64,000 nt of DNA from Lysinibacillus sp. BPa_S21 (GCF_023337795.1 NZ_JALIRS010000002.1:124001-188000); one strand, 5' to 3'; shown: positions 1-9,269, counted from the first letter of the stretch. A program made the numbers and translations. The notes: generated by a model from the letters alone, not told the origin.

Positions 1-512
1 GCCGGTTCTATCCACCATTTCGCCAGTTCTATCCGTCACTTTGGCGGTTTCTCCACTTTGACAGTTCTATTCACGATTTCGCCGGTTTTATCCGTCACTT
101 TGACAGTTCTATCCACGATTTCGCAAGTTCTATCCGCCACTTTGCCAGTTTCTATCTTTCCATCCTTTTCGAGGTTCTATCCGTCACTTTGGCGGTTCTA
201 TCCACGATTTCGCAAGTTCTATCCGTCACTTTGCCGGTTCTATCCACGATTTCGCAAGTTCTATCCGTCACTTTGGCGGTTCTATCTTTCCATCCTTTTC
301 GAGGTTCTATCCGTCACTTTAGCAGTTTTATCCACGATTTCGGCAGTTCTTTCCGTCATTTTGGCTGTCCTATCCATCATTTTAGTCGTTCTATCCGTCT
401 TTGGCGGTTCTATCCACGATTTCGGTCGCTCTATCCGTCACTTTGACGGTTCTATCCACGATTTCGCCGATTCTATCCATCATTTCAACAATTCTATCCA
501 CATGTTTGGAAA
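1..512. repeat. 21-bp-period tandem array, core GTTCTATCC
   Basis: About 24 head-to-tail units of mostly 21 bp. Each begins with the 9-bp core GTTCTATCC (occasional G/T variants), followed by a 12-bp tail of two main kinds, RTCACTTTGGCG or ACGATTTCGCAA. A block with TTTCCATCCTTTTCGAG occurs twice about 130 bp apart (near 157-174 and 287-304), so longer segments have also duplicated. Because 21 is divisible by three, several frames stay open and give 7-residue periodic peptides such as GSIHDFA; no ribosome binding site precedes them, so I do not call a gene. The array continues past the left edge. The same core recurs in reverse orientation at 56308-57205. Function unknown. Confidence 0.9.
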
Positions 513-552
513 GTAACTTTATCCCAAGCCAAATTTACATGCTCCTTAATGC

Positions 553-588
553 AAAAAAACTCTGAGTAGCATTTTACTACCCAGAGTT
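553..588 (-). terminator. Rho-independent terminator after the duplicated DUF1292 gene
   Basis: A perfect AACTCTG...CAGAGTT stem with an extended GTAG/CTAC section, followed on the minus strand by a run of seven T. It lies five bases beyond the stop codon of the gene at 593-1120. Confidence 0.85.
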
Positions 589-592
589 CTAA

Positions 593-1120
593 CTACAATT
601 CATTTAATACATCTTCAACAAATGCCCATTCTTCATCCGTTTCAATTGGTAATAATTCATCAATTGTTCCGTCATTTCCCGATATATATTGGGAAGCAAA
701 AATATCTCGTTCCTCTATTGGCTCGTCCGTTGCCAAAACATAAAGCACATAGGATTTGCCAAATTGCTCTGATGAAAATGTATGAATAACCTCACATACC
801 TGATCTGTCCCATCCTCATCTGTTATTGTAAATAACTGCGGCTCTTCTTCAAATTCATCTAGAAGTGTCAGGACTACCTCATTAATCATTTCCCACTCTG
901 CATCTGTTTCAACAGGCTGTAGATTTGTCATTTCTCCATTGTTATCATCATAATCAAATGTCATAGCAGAAATGTCTCCAGGAATTTCATGACCATCTTC
1001 GTCGATTAACGAAAACAATACATATGATTTCTCGTCCGAATCGAAGGTGAAGACAACACGACACTTTTGCTCCTTGCCATTCTCGCCAACTATAAGAAAT
1101 TCTTGCGTTTCCTCGTTCAT
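593..1120 (-). CDS. Tandem DUF1292 (YrzB-like) protein
   Basis: A 175-residue acidic protein made of two copies of the DUF1292 fold. Copy one runs from about residue 5 to 85 (FLIVGENGKEQKCRVVFTF ... SYVLFSLID) and copy two from about 95 to 175 (FTITDEDGTDQVCEVIHTF ... SYVLYVLATD). Each copy ends in an E/D-rich W-containing segment (TDAEWEMI, TDEEWAFV). The neighbouring gene at 1335-1643 is a single-copy version, so this looks like duplication and internal fusion within the ruvX neighbourhood. The family has no established biochemical role. The start is supported by AAGGAGGACATTAA before ATG. Confidence 0.85.
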   Translation of the reverse strand: MNEETQEFLIVGENGKEQKCRVVFTFDSDEKSYVLFSLIDEDGHEIPGDISAMTFDYDDNNGEMTNLQPVETDAEWEMINEVVLTLLDEFEEEPQLFTITDEDGTDQVCEVIHTFSSEQFGKSYVLYVLATDEPIEERDIFASQYISGNDGTIDELLPIETDEEWAFVEDVLNEL

Positions 1121-1275
1121 TTAATGTCCTCCTTCACTAGGCATAATTATGTTCTAAACTTTGATAAGAGCTATTTTGGGCTGGCACAAGGCTTTCACCT
1201 TTCATTCTAAGGAGTCACGTTCTAAAAATGTCATCACAACTTTTAGTAATGAGCCAGCTTTATTCTCTCAAAAGT

Positions 1276-1314
1276 AAAAAAGGAACAAGGAGTGCTTGTT
1301 GCCATCCTTGTTCC
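1276..1314 (-). terminator. Terminator after the single-copy DUF1292 gene
   Basis: A 10-bp stem GGAACAAGGA/TCCTTGTTCC with a 13-base loop, followed on the minus strand by six T. It closes the alaS-ireB-ruvX-DUF1292 gene run. The remaining space up to the next gene (1121-1275) shows no other clear feature. Confidence 0.85.
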
Positions 1315-1334
1315 ACACTTATAAAGAACGAAGA

Positions 1335-1643
1335 TTAGTCTTCGTATTCATCCTCTAAAGCGTTTAATACGTCTTCTACCATATCCCACTCTGCTTCAGT
1401 TTCGATTGGTGTTAACTCACCATCTTCGCCATTTTCAGATGGAACAAATGAAGATACGAAGATTTCTACAGAGCCATCCTCATCTTCTTCTGCGCCTACC
1501 ATAGAGTAAAATACGTATGATTTGCCGAATTCAGCTGATTCATGTACGTGAATTACTTCACAAAGTTGTTCGTTTCCGTTCTCGTCAATCACAGTAATGT
1601 GTTGTACATGTAATGCTTCTTCATGGTTATGCTCTTGTGCCAT
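1335..1643 (-). CDS. yrzB: DUF1292 family protein (YrzB)
   Basis: A 102-residue acidic protein with one DUF1292 domain: [21 protein letters not shown], then SYVFYSMVG, then an acidic [16 protein letters not shown] tail. In Bacillus the same gene follows ruvX (yrrK) and ireB (yrzL) downstream of alaS, and that order is kept here. The ribosome binding site GAGGTG lies seven bases before ATG and just after the ruvX stop, so translation is probably coupled. The function is unknown in the family; it may be a small regulatory or ribosome-linked protein, but nothing in the sequence shows that. Confidence 0.88.
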   Translation of the reverse strand: MAQEHNHEEALHVQHITVIDENGNEQLCEVIHVHESAEFGKSYVFYSMVGAEEDEDGSVEIFVSSFVPSENGEDGELTPIETEAEWDMVEDVLNALEDEYED

Positions 1644-1662
1644 GTGGTTGTCACCTCATCAA

Positions 1663-2079
1663 TTAATTTTTGCTATCTAAGTAGCCTTGTAAAATCATCA
1701 CTGCAGCCATTTTGTCAATGACTTGCTTACGCTTTTTGCGACTTACGTCAGCATCGATTAGCATACGCTCGGCAGCCATCGTTGTTAAACGCTCATCCCA
1801 AAGCTTGACCGGTAGTGAAAATGTTTCTTCTAAAAGTTTTTTATAGTTTTCAGAAGCTTCCCCACGCGGTCCAACCGTATTATTCATGTTTTTCGGGTAC
1901 CCTACAACAAATTCTGTTATAGAATACTCCTTTACTAGCTCGGCTATACGCTCAATGCCGAATTCGCCGTTTGCTTCATCAATTTTTACGGTTTCAATAC
2001 CTTGGGCCGTCCACCCTAAAGCATCACTTACAGCAACGCCAACGGTTTTCGACCCAACGTCTAATCCCATAATTCTCAT
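1663..2079 (-). CDS. ruvX: Pre-16S rRNA processing nuclease / Holliday-junction resolvase-like RuvX (YqgF)
   Basis: A 138-residue protein of the YqgF/RuvX family, with an RNase H-like fold that matures the 5' end of 16S rRNA. It starts with the hallmark [19 protein letters not shown], which carries the first catalytic Asp. It has VVGYPKNMN in the middle, [15 protein letters not shown] with the conserved Asp-Glu pair, and the terminal [13 protein letters not shown] with the third acidic residue. Length is normal. The start follows AACGAGGACTAGAA, three bases after the ireB stop, so the two are one transcript. Context is as in Bacillus (yrrK). Confidence 0.95.
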   Translation of the reverse strand: MRIMGLDVGSKTVGVAVSDALGWTAQGIETVKIDEANGEFGIERIAELVKEYSITEFVVGYPKNMNNTVGPRGEASENYKKLLEETFSLPVKLWDERLTTMAAERMLIDADVSRKKRKQVIDKMAAVMILQGYLDSKN

Positions 2080-2081
2080 TT

Positions 2082-2348
2082 CTAGTCCTCGTTATTCTTT
2101 TTAATATAAAACTTAACAAGCTCTTCTAGAATTTCGTCACGCTCAAGCTTGCGAATTAAATTACGAGCATCCTGATGGCGAGGAATATACGCCGGATCAC
2201 CAGAAAGTAAATAACCGACAATCTGATTGATAGGATTATATCCCTTTTCCTCTAGTGAAGAATGTACTTTCAACATTACCTGCTTGACTTCCTGTTCCAT
2301 TGATTCTTCTGGAAAATTAAATTTCATAGTTTGATCAAATGAACTCAT
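2082..2348 (-). CDS. ireB: IreB family regulatory phosphoprotein (YrzL, DUF965)
   Basis: An 88-residue protein ([16 protein letters not shown] ... [11 protein letters not shown]) matching the IreB/DUF965 family throughout, including [40 protein letters not shown]. In Enterococcus IreB is a substrate of the Ser/Thr kinase IreK and modulates cephalosporin tolerance; in Bacillus the role is unclear. A longer open frame reaches 2402, but the ATG at 2348 is preceded by GAGGTGCTGGTC and matches the usual family start. It lies upstream of ruvX and downstream of alaS on the same strand. Confidence 0.93.
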   Translation of the reverse strand: MSSFDQTMKFNFPEESMEQEVKQVMLKVHSSLEEKGYNPINQIVGYLLSGDPAYIPRHQDARNLIRKLERDEILEELVKFYIKKNNED

Positions 2349-2429
2349 GACCAGCACCTCGCTTTCAGAAATAAGGAGATGTGCGAAAAAGCTCATCTCC
2401 AATTTCTCTTTATTATAACATGTTTTGGC

Positions 2430-2631
2430 GTATTATCAATTATACCTCGGCATAATTGCGTTCGGAATCGGCTTTATGTTTAGGCCTGCACGAGAGCCGA
2501 CACGATGTCGGTCATATCGGTAATGCCACAGGACGTGGCGTTTTAACCGATGCAGGTCAGTTAGCCGTTATCGCATGGATGCGATGATTTTAGGCTTACA
2601 TCCCCTAAGAACTTCTTTTCGCTGAAAGAAG
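2430..2631. repeat. Multi-hairpin dispersed element, copy 1
   Basis: About 200 bp between ireB and the alaS stop codon, containing a string of short perfect hairpins: CCGAC-ACGAT-GTCGG at 2497-2511, GCCAC-AGGAC-GTGGC at 2525-2539, ATCGCA-TGGA-TGCGAT at 2570-2585, and CTTCTT/AAGAAG at 2612-2631. A closely related copy lies reversed at 23580-23770 and a diverged copy at 13862-14050. The last hairpin touches the alaS stop codon and could help end the alaS message. No reading frame is visible in it. Confidence 0.8.
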
Positions 2632-5292
2632 TTAAATGGATTTAACATAATCATACACAGAAAGTAGTGCTTCATCAAGTTTTGATGCATCTTTTGCACC
2701 TGCCATCGCCATATCTGGACGACCGCCGCCTTTACCACCACATGCTTCTGCTACCATTTTTACGATATTTCCTGCGTGGTAATTACCACCAACTAAATCT
2801 TTTGTTACGCCAGCACATAGCATAACCTTTTCGCCATCGACAGCACCAAGAACGATCACTGCTTTTGGCATTTTAGCTTTCAAGTCATCCATCATTTGAC
2901 GCAATTGATTATTGTCCTTCGCCTCAACTTTAGTTGATAGAACAGTTACATCCCCAAAAGTTTGCGCTGCATCCACAATAGCGCCCGCTTGTGCATTCGC
3001 GATTTTTTGTGATAATGCTTCATTTTCGCGTTGTAAATCTTTGTAATCAGCTTGTAATGCTTGTACTTTTGTCACAATATCTTTTGGATTAGCCTTTAAT
3101 AATGCTGCTGCTTCGTTTAATAAAGCTTCTTCCTCTTTTACTGCTTCGTAAGCCACTTTACCTGTCACTGCCTCGATACGACGTGTACCTGCACCGATAC
3201 CACCTTCTGAAACAATTTTGAAGAAGCCAATTTCAGAAGAACGTTTTACGTGAATACCACCACAAAGCTCAATCGAGTAGTCCCCAATTGACACAACGCG
3301 AACGATATCGCCATATTTCTCACCGAATAGTGCCATGGCGCCCATAGCTTTCGCTTCATCGATGCCTTTTTCTTCAATAACGACCTCTATATCATCCCAC
3401 ACTTTTTCATTTACAATACGTTCAATTTGTTGTAATTCCTCTTTCGTCACTTGTCCGAAGTGAGAGAAGTCAAAGCGTAAACGATCAGGTCCTACATATG
3501 ATCCAGCTTGGCTAACATGGTCGCCTAGTACATCTTTTAATGCACGTTGCATAATATGTGTTGCTGTGTGGTTTTTAATAATTAAATTACGTTCATCACG
3601 GTTAACTACTGCTTTTACAGCATCTTCAACATGCATTTCACCAGATTCTACAACTACAGTATGAAGCGGTTGACCATTTGGTGCTTTTTGTACATCTTTT
3701 ACAATGGCAGTAAAGCTATCATTTGAAACAACACCACTATCCGCAATTTGACCACCCATTTCGGCATAGAATGGTGTTTTAGCTAAAATAACTAGTGCTT
3801 CTTGACCTTCTGATGCTACCTTCGATACTTGGCCATTAACAATGATCGCTGCAATTTCTGTGTTTGTCGTTAATGTATCATAACCTACAAATTCACTTGC
3901 AACTGTCAAGTTTGCTAGCACTTCGTTTTGCACTTGCATAGAATCTACATCTTGACGAGCTGCACGTGCGCGTTCACGTTGTTCTTCCATTGCTGCCTCA
4001 AAGCCTTCATGGTCTACCTTCATGCCTACTTCTTCCGCATACTCTTCTGTTAATTCGATTGGGAAACCGTAAGTATCATATAAACGGAATGCATCTGCGC
4101 CTGGAATATAATCATGACCTGCCGCTTTTTGGGCTTCTACTACTTCGTTAAAGATAGCAAGACCACCGTCTAATGTTTCATGGAAACGAATTTCTTCATT
4201 TTTAATAACGCGTTGGATAAACTCGCATTTTTCCGTTACTTCTGGGTAGAAATCATTCATAATTTCTCCAACAGTCGGCACTAATTCAAACATAAATGGC
4301 TTTTCTATGCCAATTTGTTTTGCATAGCGCACCGCACGACGTAGTAAACGACGTAATACATAACCACGACCTTCATTTGAAGGAAGAGCACCATCACCAA
4401 TGGCGAACGCCACTGTACGGATATGGTCAGCAATCACTTTAAATGGTGTATTAATATCTTCTTCTGAACCGAAGATTTCACTCAGTGCTACTTCACCTGG
4501 ACGTTTGTATTTGCGGTTTGCTAACTGCTCGATTTTTTCAATAATAGGCATGAATAAATCAGTATCAAAGTTTGTTGGAACATTTTGAACAACTGATACG
4601 ATACGTTCTAGACCCATACCAGTATCAATATTTTGCTTTGGAAGTGGTGTATATGTGCCATCAGGATTATGGTTGAATTGAGAGAACACTAAGTTCCAAA
4701 TTTCAAGATAGCGTTCATTTTCACCACCTGGATACATTTCTGGATCACTTTCATCAGAACCGTATTCTTCCCCACGATCATAAAAAATTTCTGAGTTAGG
4801 ACCAGATGGACCTTCGCCTATATCCCAGAAGTTCCCCTCAAGTCGGATCAAGCGCTCTTCAGGAATACCAATTTCGTTATGCCAAACGTCATATGCTTCT
4901 TGATCTTCAGGATGGATCGTAATAGATAAAAGTTCTGGATCAAAGCCCATCCATTTTTTATCCGTTAAGAATTCCCAAGCAAAATGAATAGATTCTTTTT
5001 TGAAGTAATCCCCAATCGAGAAGTTACCTAGCATTTCAAAAAACGTATGATGGCGCGCCGTTTTACCTACATTTTCAATATCATTTGTACGAATTGATTT
5101 TTGAGCATTTGTAATACGTGGATTTTCAGGAATGATACGACCATCGAAATATGGTTTAAGTGTTGCCACACCTGAGTTAATCCAAAGTAATGATGGGTCA
5201 TTGATTGGCACAAGTGGTGCTGATGGCTCATGATGATGACCTTTTTCTTTAAAGAATTCTAAATACATTCGACGAATTTCTGCTGCTTTCAT
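2632..5292 (-). CDS. alaS: Alanyl-tRNA synthetase
   Basis: An 886-residue class II enzyme that attaches alanine to tRNA-Ala. The catalytic core holds motif 1 ([19 protein letters not shown]), the class II region around [15 protein letters not shown], and [24 protein letters not shown]. The editing domain has the zinc ligands HTATHIM and CGGIHV. The C-Ala/DHHA1 part ends with [17 protein letters not shown]. Length is typical. The start follows AGGGAGGAACTTTTCAA. Expression is expected to be controlled by the T-box leader at 5669-5940, separated from the ATG by a roughly 270-bp repeat array, an unusual 5' UTR. Confidence 0.98.
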   Translation of the reverse strand: MKAAEIRRMYLEFFKEKGHHHEPSAPLVPINDPSLLWINSGVATLKPYFDGRIIPENPRITNAQKSIRTNDIENVGKTARHHTFFEMLGNFSIGDYFKKESIHFAWEFLTDKKWMGFDPELLSITIHPEDQEAYDVWHNEIGIPEERLIRLEGNFWDIGEGPSGPNSEIFYDRGEEYGSDESDPEMYPGGENERYLEIWNLVFSQFNHNPDGTYTPLPKQNIDTGMGLERIVSVVQNVPTNFDTDLFMPIIEKIEQLANRKYKRPGEVALSEIFGSEEDINTPFKVIADHIRTVAFAIGDGALPSNEGRGYVLRRLLRRAVRYAKQIGIEKPFMFELVPTVGEIMNDFYPEVTEKCEFIQRVIKNEEIRFHETLDGGLAIFNEVVEAQKAAGHDYIPGADAFRLYDTYGFPIELTEEYAEEVGMKVDHEGFEAAMEEQRERARAARQDVDSMQVQNEVLANLTVASEFVGYDTLTTNTEIAAIIVNGQVSKVASEGQEALVILAKTPFYAEMGGQIADSGVVSNDSFTAIVKDVQKAPNGQPLHTVVVESGEMHVEDAVKAVVNRDERNLIIKNHTATHIMQRALKDVLGDHVSQAGSYVGPDRLRFDFSHFGQVTKEELQQIERIVNEKVWDDIEVVIEEKGIDEAKAMGAMALFGEKYGDIVRVVSIGDYSIELCGGIHVKRSSEIGFFKIVSEGGIGAGTRRIEAVTGKVAYEAVKEEEALLNEAAALLKANPKDIVTKVQALQADYKDLQRENEALSQKIANAQAGAIVDAAQTFGDVTVLSTKVEAKDNNQLRQMMDDLKAKMPKAVIVLGAVDGEKVMLCAGVTKDLVGGNYHAGNIVKMVAEACGGKGGGRPDMAMAGAKDASKLDEALLSVYDYVKSI

Positions 5293-5369
5293 TTGAAAAG
5301 TTCCTCCCTATATGTTTTGTAAAATCACGAAATGAATCCGCAAATCAATTTTGCCTTAACGTAATTGTA

Positions 5370-5650
5370 GCTGTCGCTTCGCTTTCGCTCAAAAGACATC
5401 TGTAGCTGCCGCTTCGCTTTCGCTACAAAAAACATCTGTGGCTGCCGCTTCGCTTTCGCTACAAAAAACATCTGTGGCTGCCGCTTCGCTTTCGCTACAA
5501 AAAAACATCTGTGGCTGCCGCTTCGCTTTCGCTACAAAAAAAACATCTGTGGCTGCCGCTTCGCTTTCGCTACAAAAAAACATCTGTGGCTGCCGCTTCT
5601 GTCGCTACAAAAAGACATCTGTGGCTGCCGCTTCGCTTTCGCTACACGCA
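5370..5650. repeat. Tandem 36-39-bp repeat in the alaS leader
   Basis: Seven to eight near-identical units of the form ACATCTGTGGCTGCCGC followed by TTCGCTTTCGCTAC and a run of 4-8 A. Unit length varies with the A-run. The core (reverse complement GCGAAAGCGAAGCGGCAGC) is the same short motif found near 18050, 23385, 50515, 52830-52920, 63175-63340 and 63570-63615. One unit has lost 5 bp (TTCTGTCGC near 5597). The array lies between the T-box terminator and the alaS start, so it is probably transcribed in the alaS mRNA. Open frames across it are products of the repetition. Confidence 0.9.
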
Positions 5651-5668
5651 CAGATAGGCAAATAAACA

Positions 5669-5940
5669 TAAAAAAGCCCCCATCCCAAAAAAGGGACGAG
5701 GACTTGTGATTTGTCTCGCGGTACCACCCTAGTTGTAAGTAAAATATACTTACCTCTTTAGCACTTGTAACGTAAGTGAACGGCAGGAATTAACTGCACT
5801 CTGGAGTAGCTTTCGGCATTTGCTATCGTGAGGATTTTTTCAGCCAAGAAATCCCTTTCTTTTACACGCACAAATACGTACTTTTTCCATCATCGTTTTT
5901 TACAATTTTCTAACGAGAATTATAAAAAAAATATTTCCTT
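5669..5940 (-). promoter_or_regulatory. T-box riboswitch leader for alaS, Ala specifier
   Basis: The minus strand shows the T-box consensus AGGGTGGTACCGCG (5717-5730) and an intrinsic terminator at 5674-5705 with a T-run to 5669. It also has the Stem I element AAAGAAAGGGATTTCTTGG and a specifier loop reading GAAAGCTACTCCAGAG. The specifier is GCT (Ala) at 5808-5810, so uncharged tRNA-Ala should promote read-through into alaS. The leader is complete in the window. Confidence 0.93.
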
Positions 5941-5972
5941 CTGTCAATTCGCACTATAATTGCTAATCCTAA

Positions 5973-6938
5973 CTAAGCAATCATTTTTTTAAAATAAGCC
6001 CACATTCCCCAAGTAAAAATGACTAAGAACACACTAATTGTTATGGTCGCTATTGGAGAATCTTGATATGGCAACGGAACATTCATGCCGAAAAAGCTTG
6101 TAATTACTGATAAAGGTAACATTATAGTTGAAATGACTGTTAATAAATTGAGCTTTTCTATCGATTTACCACTTATAATAGAAAAATACGTATCCAAGGT
6201 ACTATTAACTAGATCTCTATAAGTTTCTGTTGATTCTACAATTCGTTCTAGATGATCATTTAAATCTTTATAGAAAGGAACATTGTCCTCACGAATTTCA
6301 AATTTCCATTGGCCATTAATATTGGAAAAAATTCTTTTTTGCGGCATAATCGCTTGTCGAATTAATATAATCGTGCGTTTTAATGCTAGGAATTCTTCCG
6401 TAACTACTTTTGGTTCATAGTCATATATTTCTTCTTCAAGCTCATCGATCCGTGCTCTAATTCGCTCTAATACCGGGAAGTATTCATCTGTAATTCCATC
6501 GATAATAGTATGCAATAGAAAATCGGTGCCTTTATCCAAATACTTCATACTGTTTAAGCAAACATTCTCTATATGACCTAGCCATTTAAGTTTTTGTTTA
6601 TGAACCGTTACAACATAGTTAGGACCCATAAAAATGTTTAATTCTACCGTTGTTATTTCGTTGCTACTTTTTTCGTTATAAATCGGTGCATGGAAAACGA
6701 AAAATTTGTATTCGCCGTAATTATCCATTTTAGGTCGTGACCCTTCATGAAGACAATCCTCAACTGCTAATGGATGGAAACCAAATATTTCAGCTATATC
6801 ATTCAATTCATTGTAGTTGTATGCATATAAATCAACCCATAATAAATCTTCAGTATGAAGGTTATGGTTAAATTCTTTAATATTGAAATCATGTTGTACT
6901 GCGTTATTTTCTTTTTTAAAATAATGAATTTTAATCAT
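5973..6938 (-). CDS. corA: CorA family magnesium (divalent cation) transporter
   Basis: A 321-residue CorA-type channel. A long cytoplasmic N-terminal domain (residues 1 to about 255, with the helical VLERIRARIDELEEEIYD stretch) is followed by TM1 ending in the signature FFGMNVP (GMN motif), and TM2 (IATITISVFLVIFTWGMWAYF) near the C terminus. It imports Mg2+ as a pentamer in the membrane. The M-box leader at 7146-7392 supports Mg2+ as the regulatory ligand and probable substrate. The start follows ATGAGGTGAAGAACA. A 31-codon ORF lies between the M-box terminator and this gene. Confidence 0.93.
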   Translation of the reverse strand: MIKIHYFKKENNAVQHDFNIKEFNHNLHTEDLLWVDLYAYNYNELNDIAEIFGFHPLAVEDCLHEGSRPKMDNYGEYKFFVFHAPIYNEKSSNEITTVELNIFMGPNYVVTVHKQKLKWLGHIENVCLNSMKYLDKGTDFLLHTIIDGITDEYFPVLERIRARIDELEEEIYDYEPKVVTEEFLALKRTIILIRQAIMPQKRIFSNINGQWKFEIREDNVPFYKDLNDHLERIVESTETYRDLVNSTLDTYFSIISGKSIEKLNLLTVISTIMLPLSVITSFFGMNVPLPYQDSPIATITISVFLVIFTWGMWAYFKKMIA

Positions 6939-7025
6939 TGTTCTTCACCTCATGTTTTATTATTTAAGGAAAAAAACAGGTGATATTATTGATTGTAATT
7001 CAGCTTGTTTTAGAAGCATTTCTCA

Positions 7026-7121
7026 TCAATAACCACTTGTTTTTGGCGATAAGAAATCGACAATCCTTAATTGTTTACTACCACTTAACATTTTCTTATT
7101 CGGTTCAGGGCTACTATCCAT
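7026..7121 (-). CDS. Putative 31-residue leader peptide upstream of corA
   Basis: A short open frame MDSSPEPNKKMLSGSKQLRI followed by VDFLSPKTSGY and TGA. It is preceded by a strong ribosome binding site, AAGGAAGGTGATGAGAA, ending just before ATG. It lies after the M-box terminator and about 90 bases before the corA start, so any transcript that escapes the terminator carries it. Known Mg transporter leaders of enterobacteria (mgtL, corL) also encode short peptides, but I see no homology and the resemblance is only positional. The evidence is the ribosome binding site and location; translation is not proven. Confidence 0.5.
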   Translation of the reverse strand: MDSSPEPNKKMLSGSKQLRIVDFLSPKTSGY

Positions 7122-7145
7122 TTCTCATCACCTTCCTTAAATAAC

Positions 7146-7392
7146 AAAAACACGCCTTCGACGAATGAAGGCGTGTTGAATACACATATCAAAAAACAGC
7201 ATAGGTAAAAATACTACTCTGCTTTCTTCCTTCAAACGTTGAGTTTTAGCACTATGCGGCATAGGAATTACTCCAGCTACGTTAAAAAACACCTTATTTC
7301 GATGATTTCTGTTGACCCATTGGCGTCTCTCGACATTTTTGGGTAGTAGCGTATCTCCAGCATAGGAGCCTCACCTAACGAAGGGATTGCTA
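7146..7392 (-). promoter_or_regulatory. M-box (ykoK) magnesium riboswitch with terminator
   Basis: The minus strand carries the M-box consensus in order: CTTCGTTAGGTGAGGCTCCT, GAGATACGCTACTACCC, AATGTCGAGAGACGCCAATG, GGTCAACAGAAATCATCG, TAAGGTG and GTGCTAAAACTC...GAAGGAAGAAAGCAGAG. It ends in the terminator CACGCCTTC...GAAGGCGTG (7151-7175) plus five T. High Mg2+ should stabilise the terminator form and shut off the downstream short ORF and corA. Confidence 0.95.
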
Positions 7393-7487
7393 GTTATATA
7401 GTTCCTGTAAATCATAATGCAAAGTCAAATAACTGTCAAACAAAAAATATAAATAAAGATGCCTTTATCCCATTACTTCCTCAAAAA

Positions 7488-8924
7488 TTAATGATTATTT
7501 TTTAAAAAATCTTCTACCCTTTTAACGTATTCTTCCCTATTATAATTTTTATACAGTGCACCTGCTAATCGGACTGAATCCCCAAAGAAAAAGCGTTCAT
7601 ATAGCGTTTGTCTCGTACCGAAGCTACTCATCGTTAAATCCCAAGCTAAGCGGAATTTTTTGACGCGCTCCTCTCCACCATCCTGAAAAGACTGCAAATA
7701 ATGCTCAAGGTCGCCGTCATCTGCAGTAAATGCTTTTTCACTCGGAATGGACATCAACCCGCTTGCACCAAGTAGCTGGACAATTTCTGTGAATGTCGGA
7801 TAGACTTTAGGGTAAATTTGAATGGCTACTTGCACTGTCGAAAAGTCAGGTCTTATAAAACCAAAAGCATCTCTTGTTGCTTCTATTTCAGATTTTAAAA
7901 GTAAAGCCTTCATCGTTTCTAATGCCACGATGATATCAACGACCTTTTGTTGCACGTGTTGATATTCACCGATATTGATCGTATTTACAATTGACTGTAC
8001 AACACCTAACACAAATTCAGTTTTGGCAATTTGACGTGTAAGAACTTGATGTAAACCATATGTTTGAAAACCACTTACGTTCAAAAAGCTATTGGCAACT
8101 TCCACATTCTCATAATAAAAGACGCGTTCCCACGGTACTACAACATTATCAAACACAACAATTGCGTCCATTTCCTCATAACGACTACTTAATGGATAAT
8201 CAAAAGTCGAGTCACCTCCGACAAATGATTGTCTACATAAAAACTTTAAGCCTTTAGTATTACTTGGTATTGAAAAAGCAAAGCCTTTCCCTTCATCAAA
8301 ACCATTTGTGGAAATAACTAGGAGTTCATCTGTAATGCCTCCCTGTGTCGCCAGTAATCTCGCACCTTTAATGACTAACCCTTCGCTCGTTTTATCTACA
8401 ATTTTAGCAGCAATTGTAACATCTTCATCTTCAAAATAAAATTTTTTACGGTTAACTTGTGGCTCAATAAATGTATGTGTCATAGTCAAATCGTTCTCAC
8501 GAGCATACTCATAAAATTTTAACAAATGCTGCGGGAAACAATTTGGCTTATCTTTCAAATAATCAGCAACAGAAGCTAAAGCCATTAATGTCGTATTCAT
8601 GTAATCGGGACTTCTCCCCATAAGGCCATGAGTGGATAATGCCCATTCTCTTGTTGCATTCCGTCTTTTCACAAGATCTTCGACTGTCTCCGCCTGAAGG
8701 AAAGACATACCTACACGCTTATTACTTGTTGGTGAAACATATGTCATCTTTTCGAGCAATGCCTTTTCATTTTGTAAATCAAACAACCTTGCCTGACTCT
8801 GCATTACTCCCTTAAATGCTGGATGCTCCGACACCTTTCCTGTGACAACTTTCCCATCAATCGAAATATATGTTTGTAAAGCGTCAATACGGTCAATATA
8901 TTGCTGTCCTGTAATTACTGGCAT
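7488..8924 (-). CDS. 4-hydroxyphenylacetate 3-monooxygenase (HpaB) family protein
   Basis: A 478-residue member of the HpaB/4-hydroxybutyryl-CoA dehydratase superfamily, whose members use reduced flavin to hydroxylate aromatic rings such as 4-hydroxyphenylacetate. Family features include MTGQQYID-type start (MPVITGQQYIDRID), YMNTTLMALAS, FIEPQVNRKKFYFEDEDV, ARLLATQGGITDELLV, and the C-terminal HYLQSFQDGGEERVKKFRLAWDLTMSSFG. Length is normal. No flavin reductase (HpaC) lies beside it and the gene stands alone, so the exact substrate cannot be told; it resembles the orphan YoaI type of Bacillus. Start after AGGGGTGACTGC. Confidence 0.85.
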   Translation of the reverse strand: MPVITGQQYIDRIDALQTYISIDGKVVTGKVSEHPAFKGVMQSQARLFDLQNEKALLEKMTYVSPTSNKRVGMSFLQAETVEDLVKRRNATREWALSTHGLMGRSPDYMNTTLMALASVADYLKDKPNCFPQHLLKFYEYARENDLTMTHTFIEPQVNRKKFYFEDEDVTIAAKIVDKTSEGLVIKGARLLATQGGITDELLVISTNGFDEGKGFAFSIPSNTKGLKFLCRQSFVGGDSTFDYPLSSRYEEMDAIVVFDNVVVPWERVFYYENVEVANSFLNVSGFQTYGLHQVLTRQIAKTEFVLGVVQSIVNTINIGEYQHVQQKVVDIIVALETMKALLLKSEIEATRDAFGFIRPDFSTVQVAIQIYPKVYPTFTEIVQLLGASGLMSIPSEKAFTADDGDLEHYLQSFQDGGEERVKKFRLAWDLTMSSFGTRQTLYERFFFGDSVRLAGALYKNYNREEYVKRVEDFLKNNH

Positions 8925-9269
8925 GCAGTCACCCCTAAACGTTACAAAAGTTTTTATACTTTTTCAGTATATGAAATTACCTAATATTAGGTTCCACCCC
9001 ACCCAACTGTATTACAACAAAAACTCAAATACTCCAAACTGTACTACTTAATAAACACAGTTAAAAATCCAGCTTATTGCATGATTTTTCAGTCATTTTA
9101 GATAAAAACGGTTTCAATCAGCACTTTTTTAACGAGTTCGATTTTGTGACACATTCATAAAAAAGTCCTTTTCAACTAGTACAGAATTGCTAGATTTTTT
9201 GTATTTGCAGGTGTAAGATAGCCTCGTAACTAAAACAAAAAAACATCTTTTTATTAAAGGAGAATATAT
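8925..9269. other. Intergenic stretch between divergent genes
   Basis: About 345 bp separating the minus-strand HpaB-type gene from the small plus-strand gene at 9270. It is AT-rich and should hold both promoters, but I see no convincing operator, repeat or structured RNA in it. Confidence 0.5.

Noticed and set aside
58..516. A 152-codon open frame in the first array (and an 85-codon one in another frame)
   Set aside because: Open only because 21-bp units keep frame; no ribosome binding site, and several frames are open at once.
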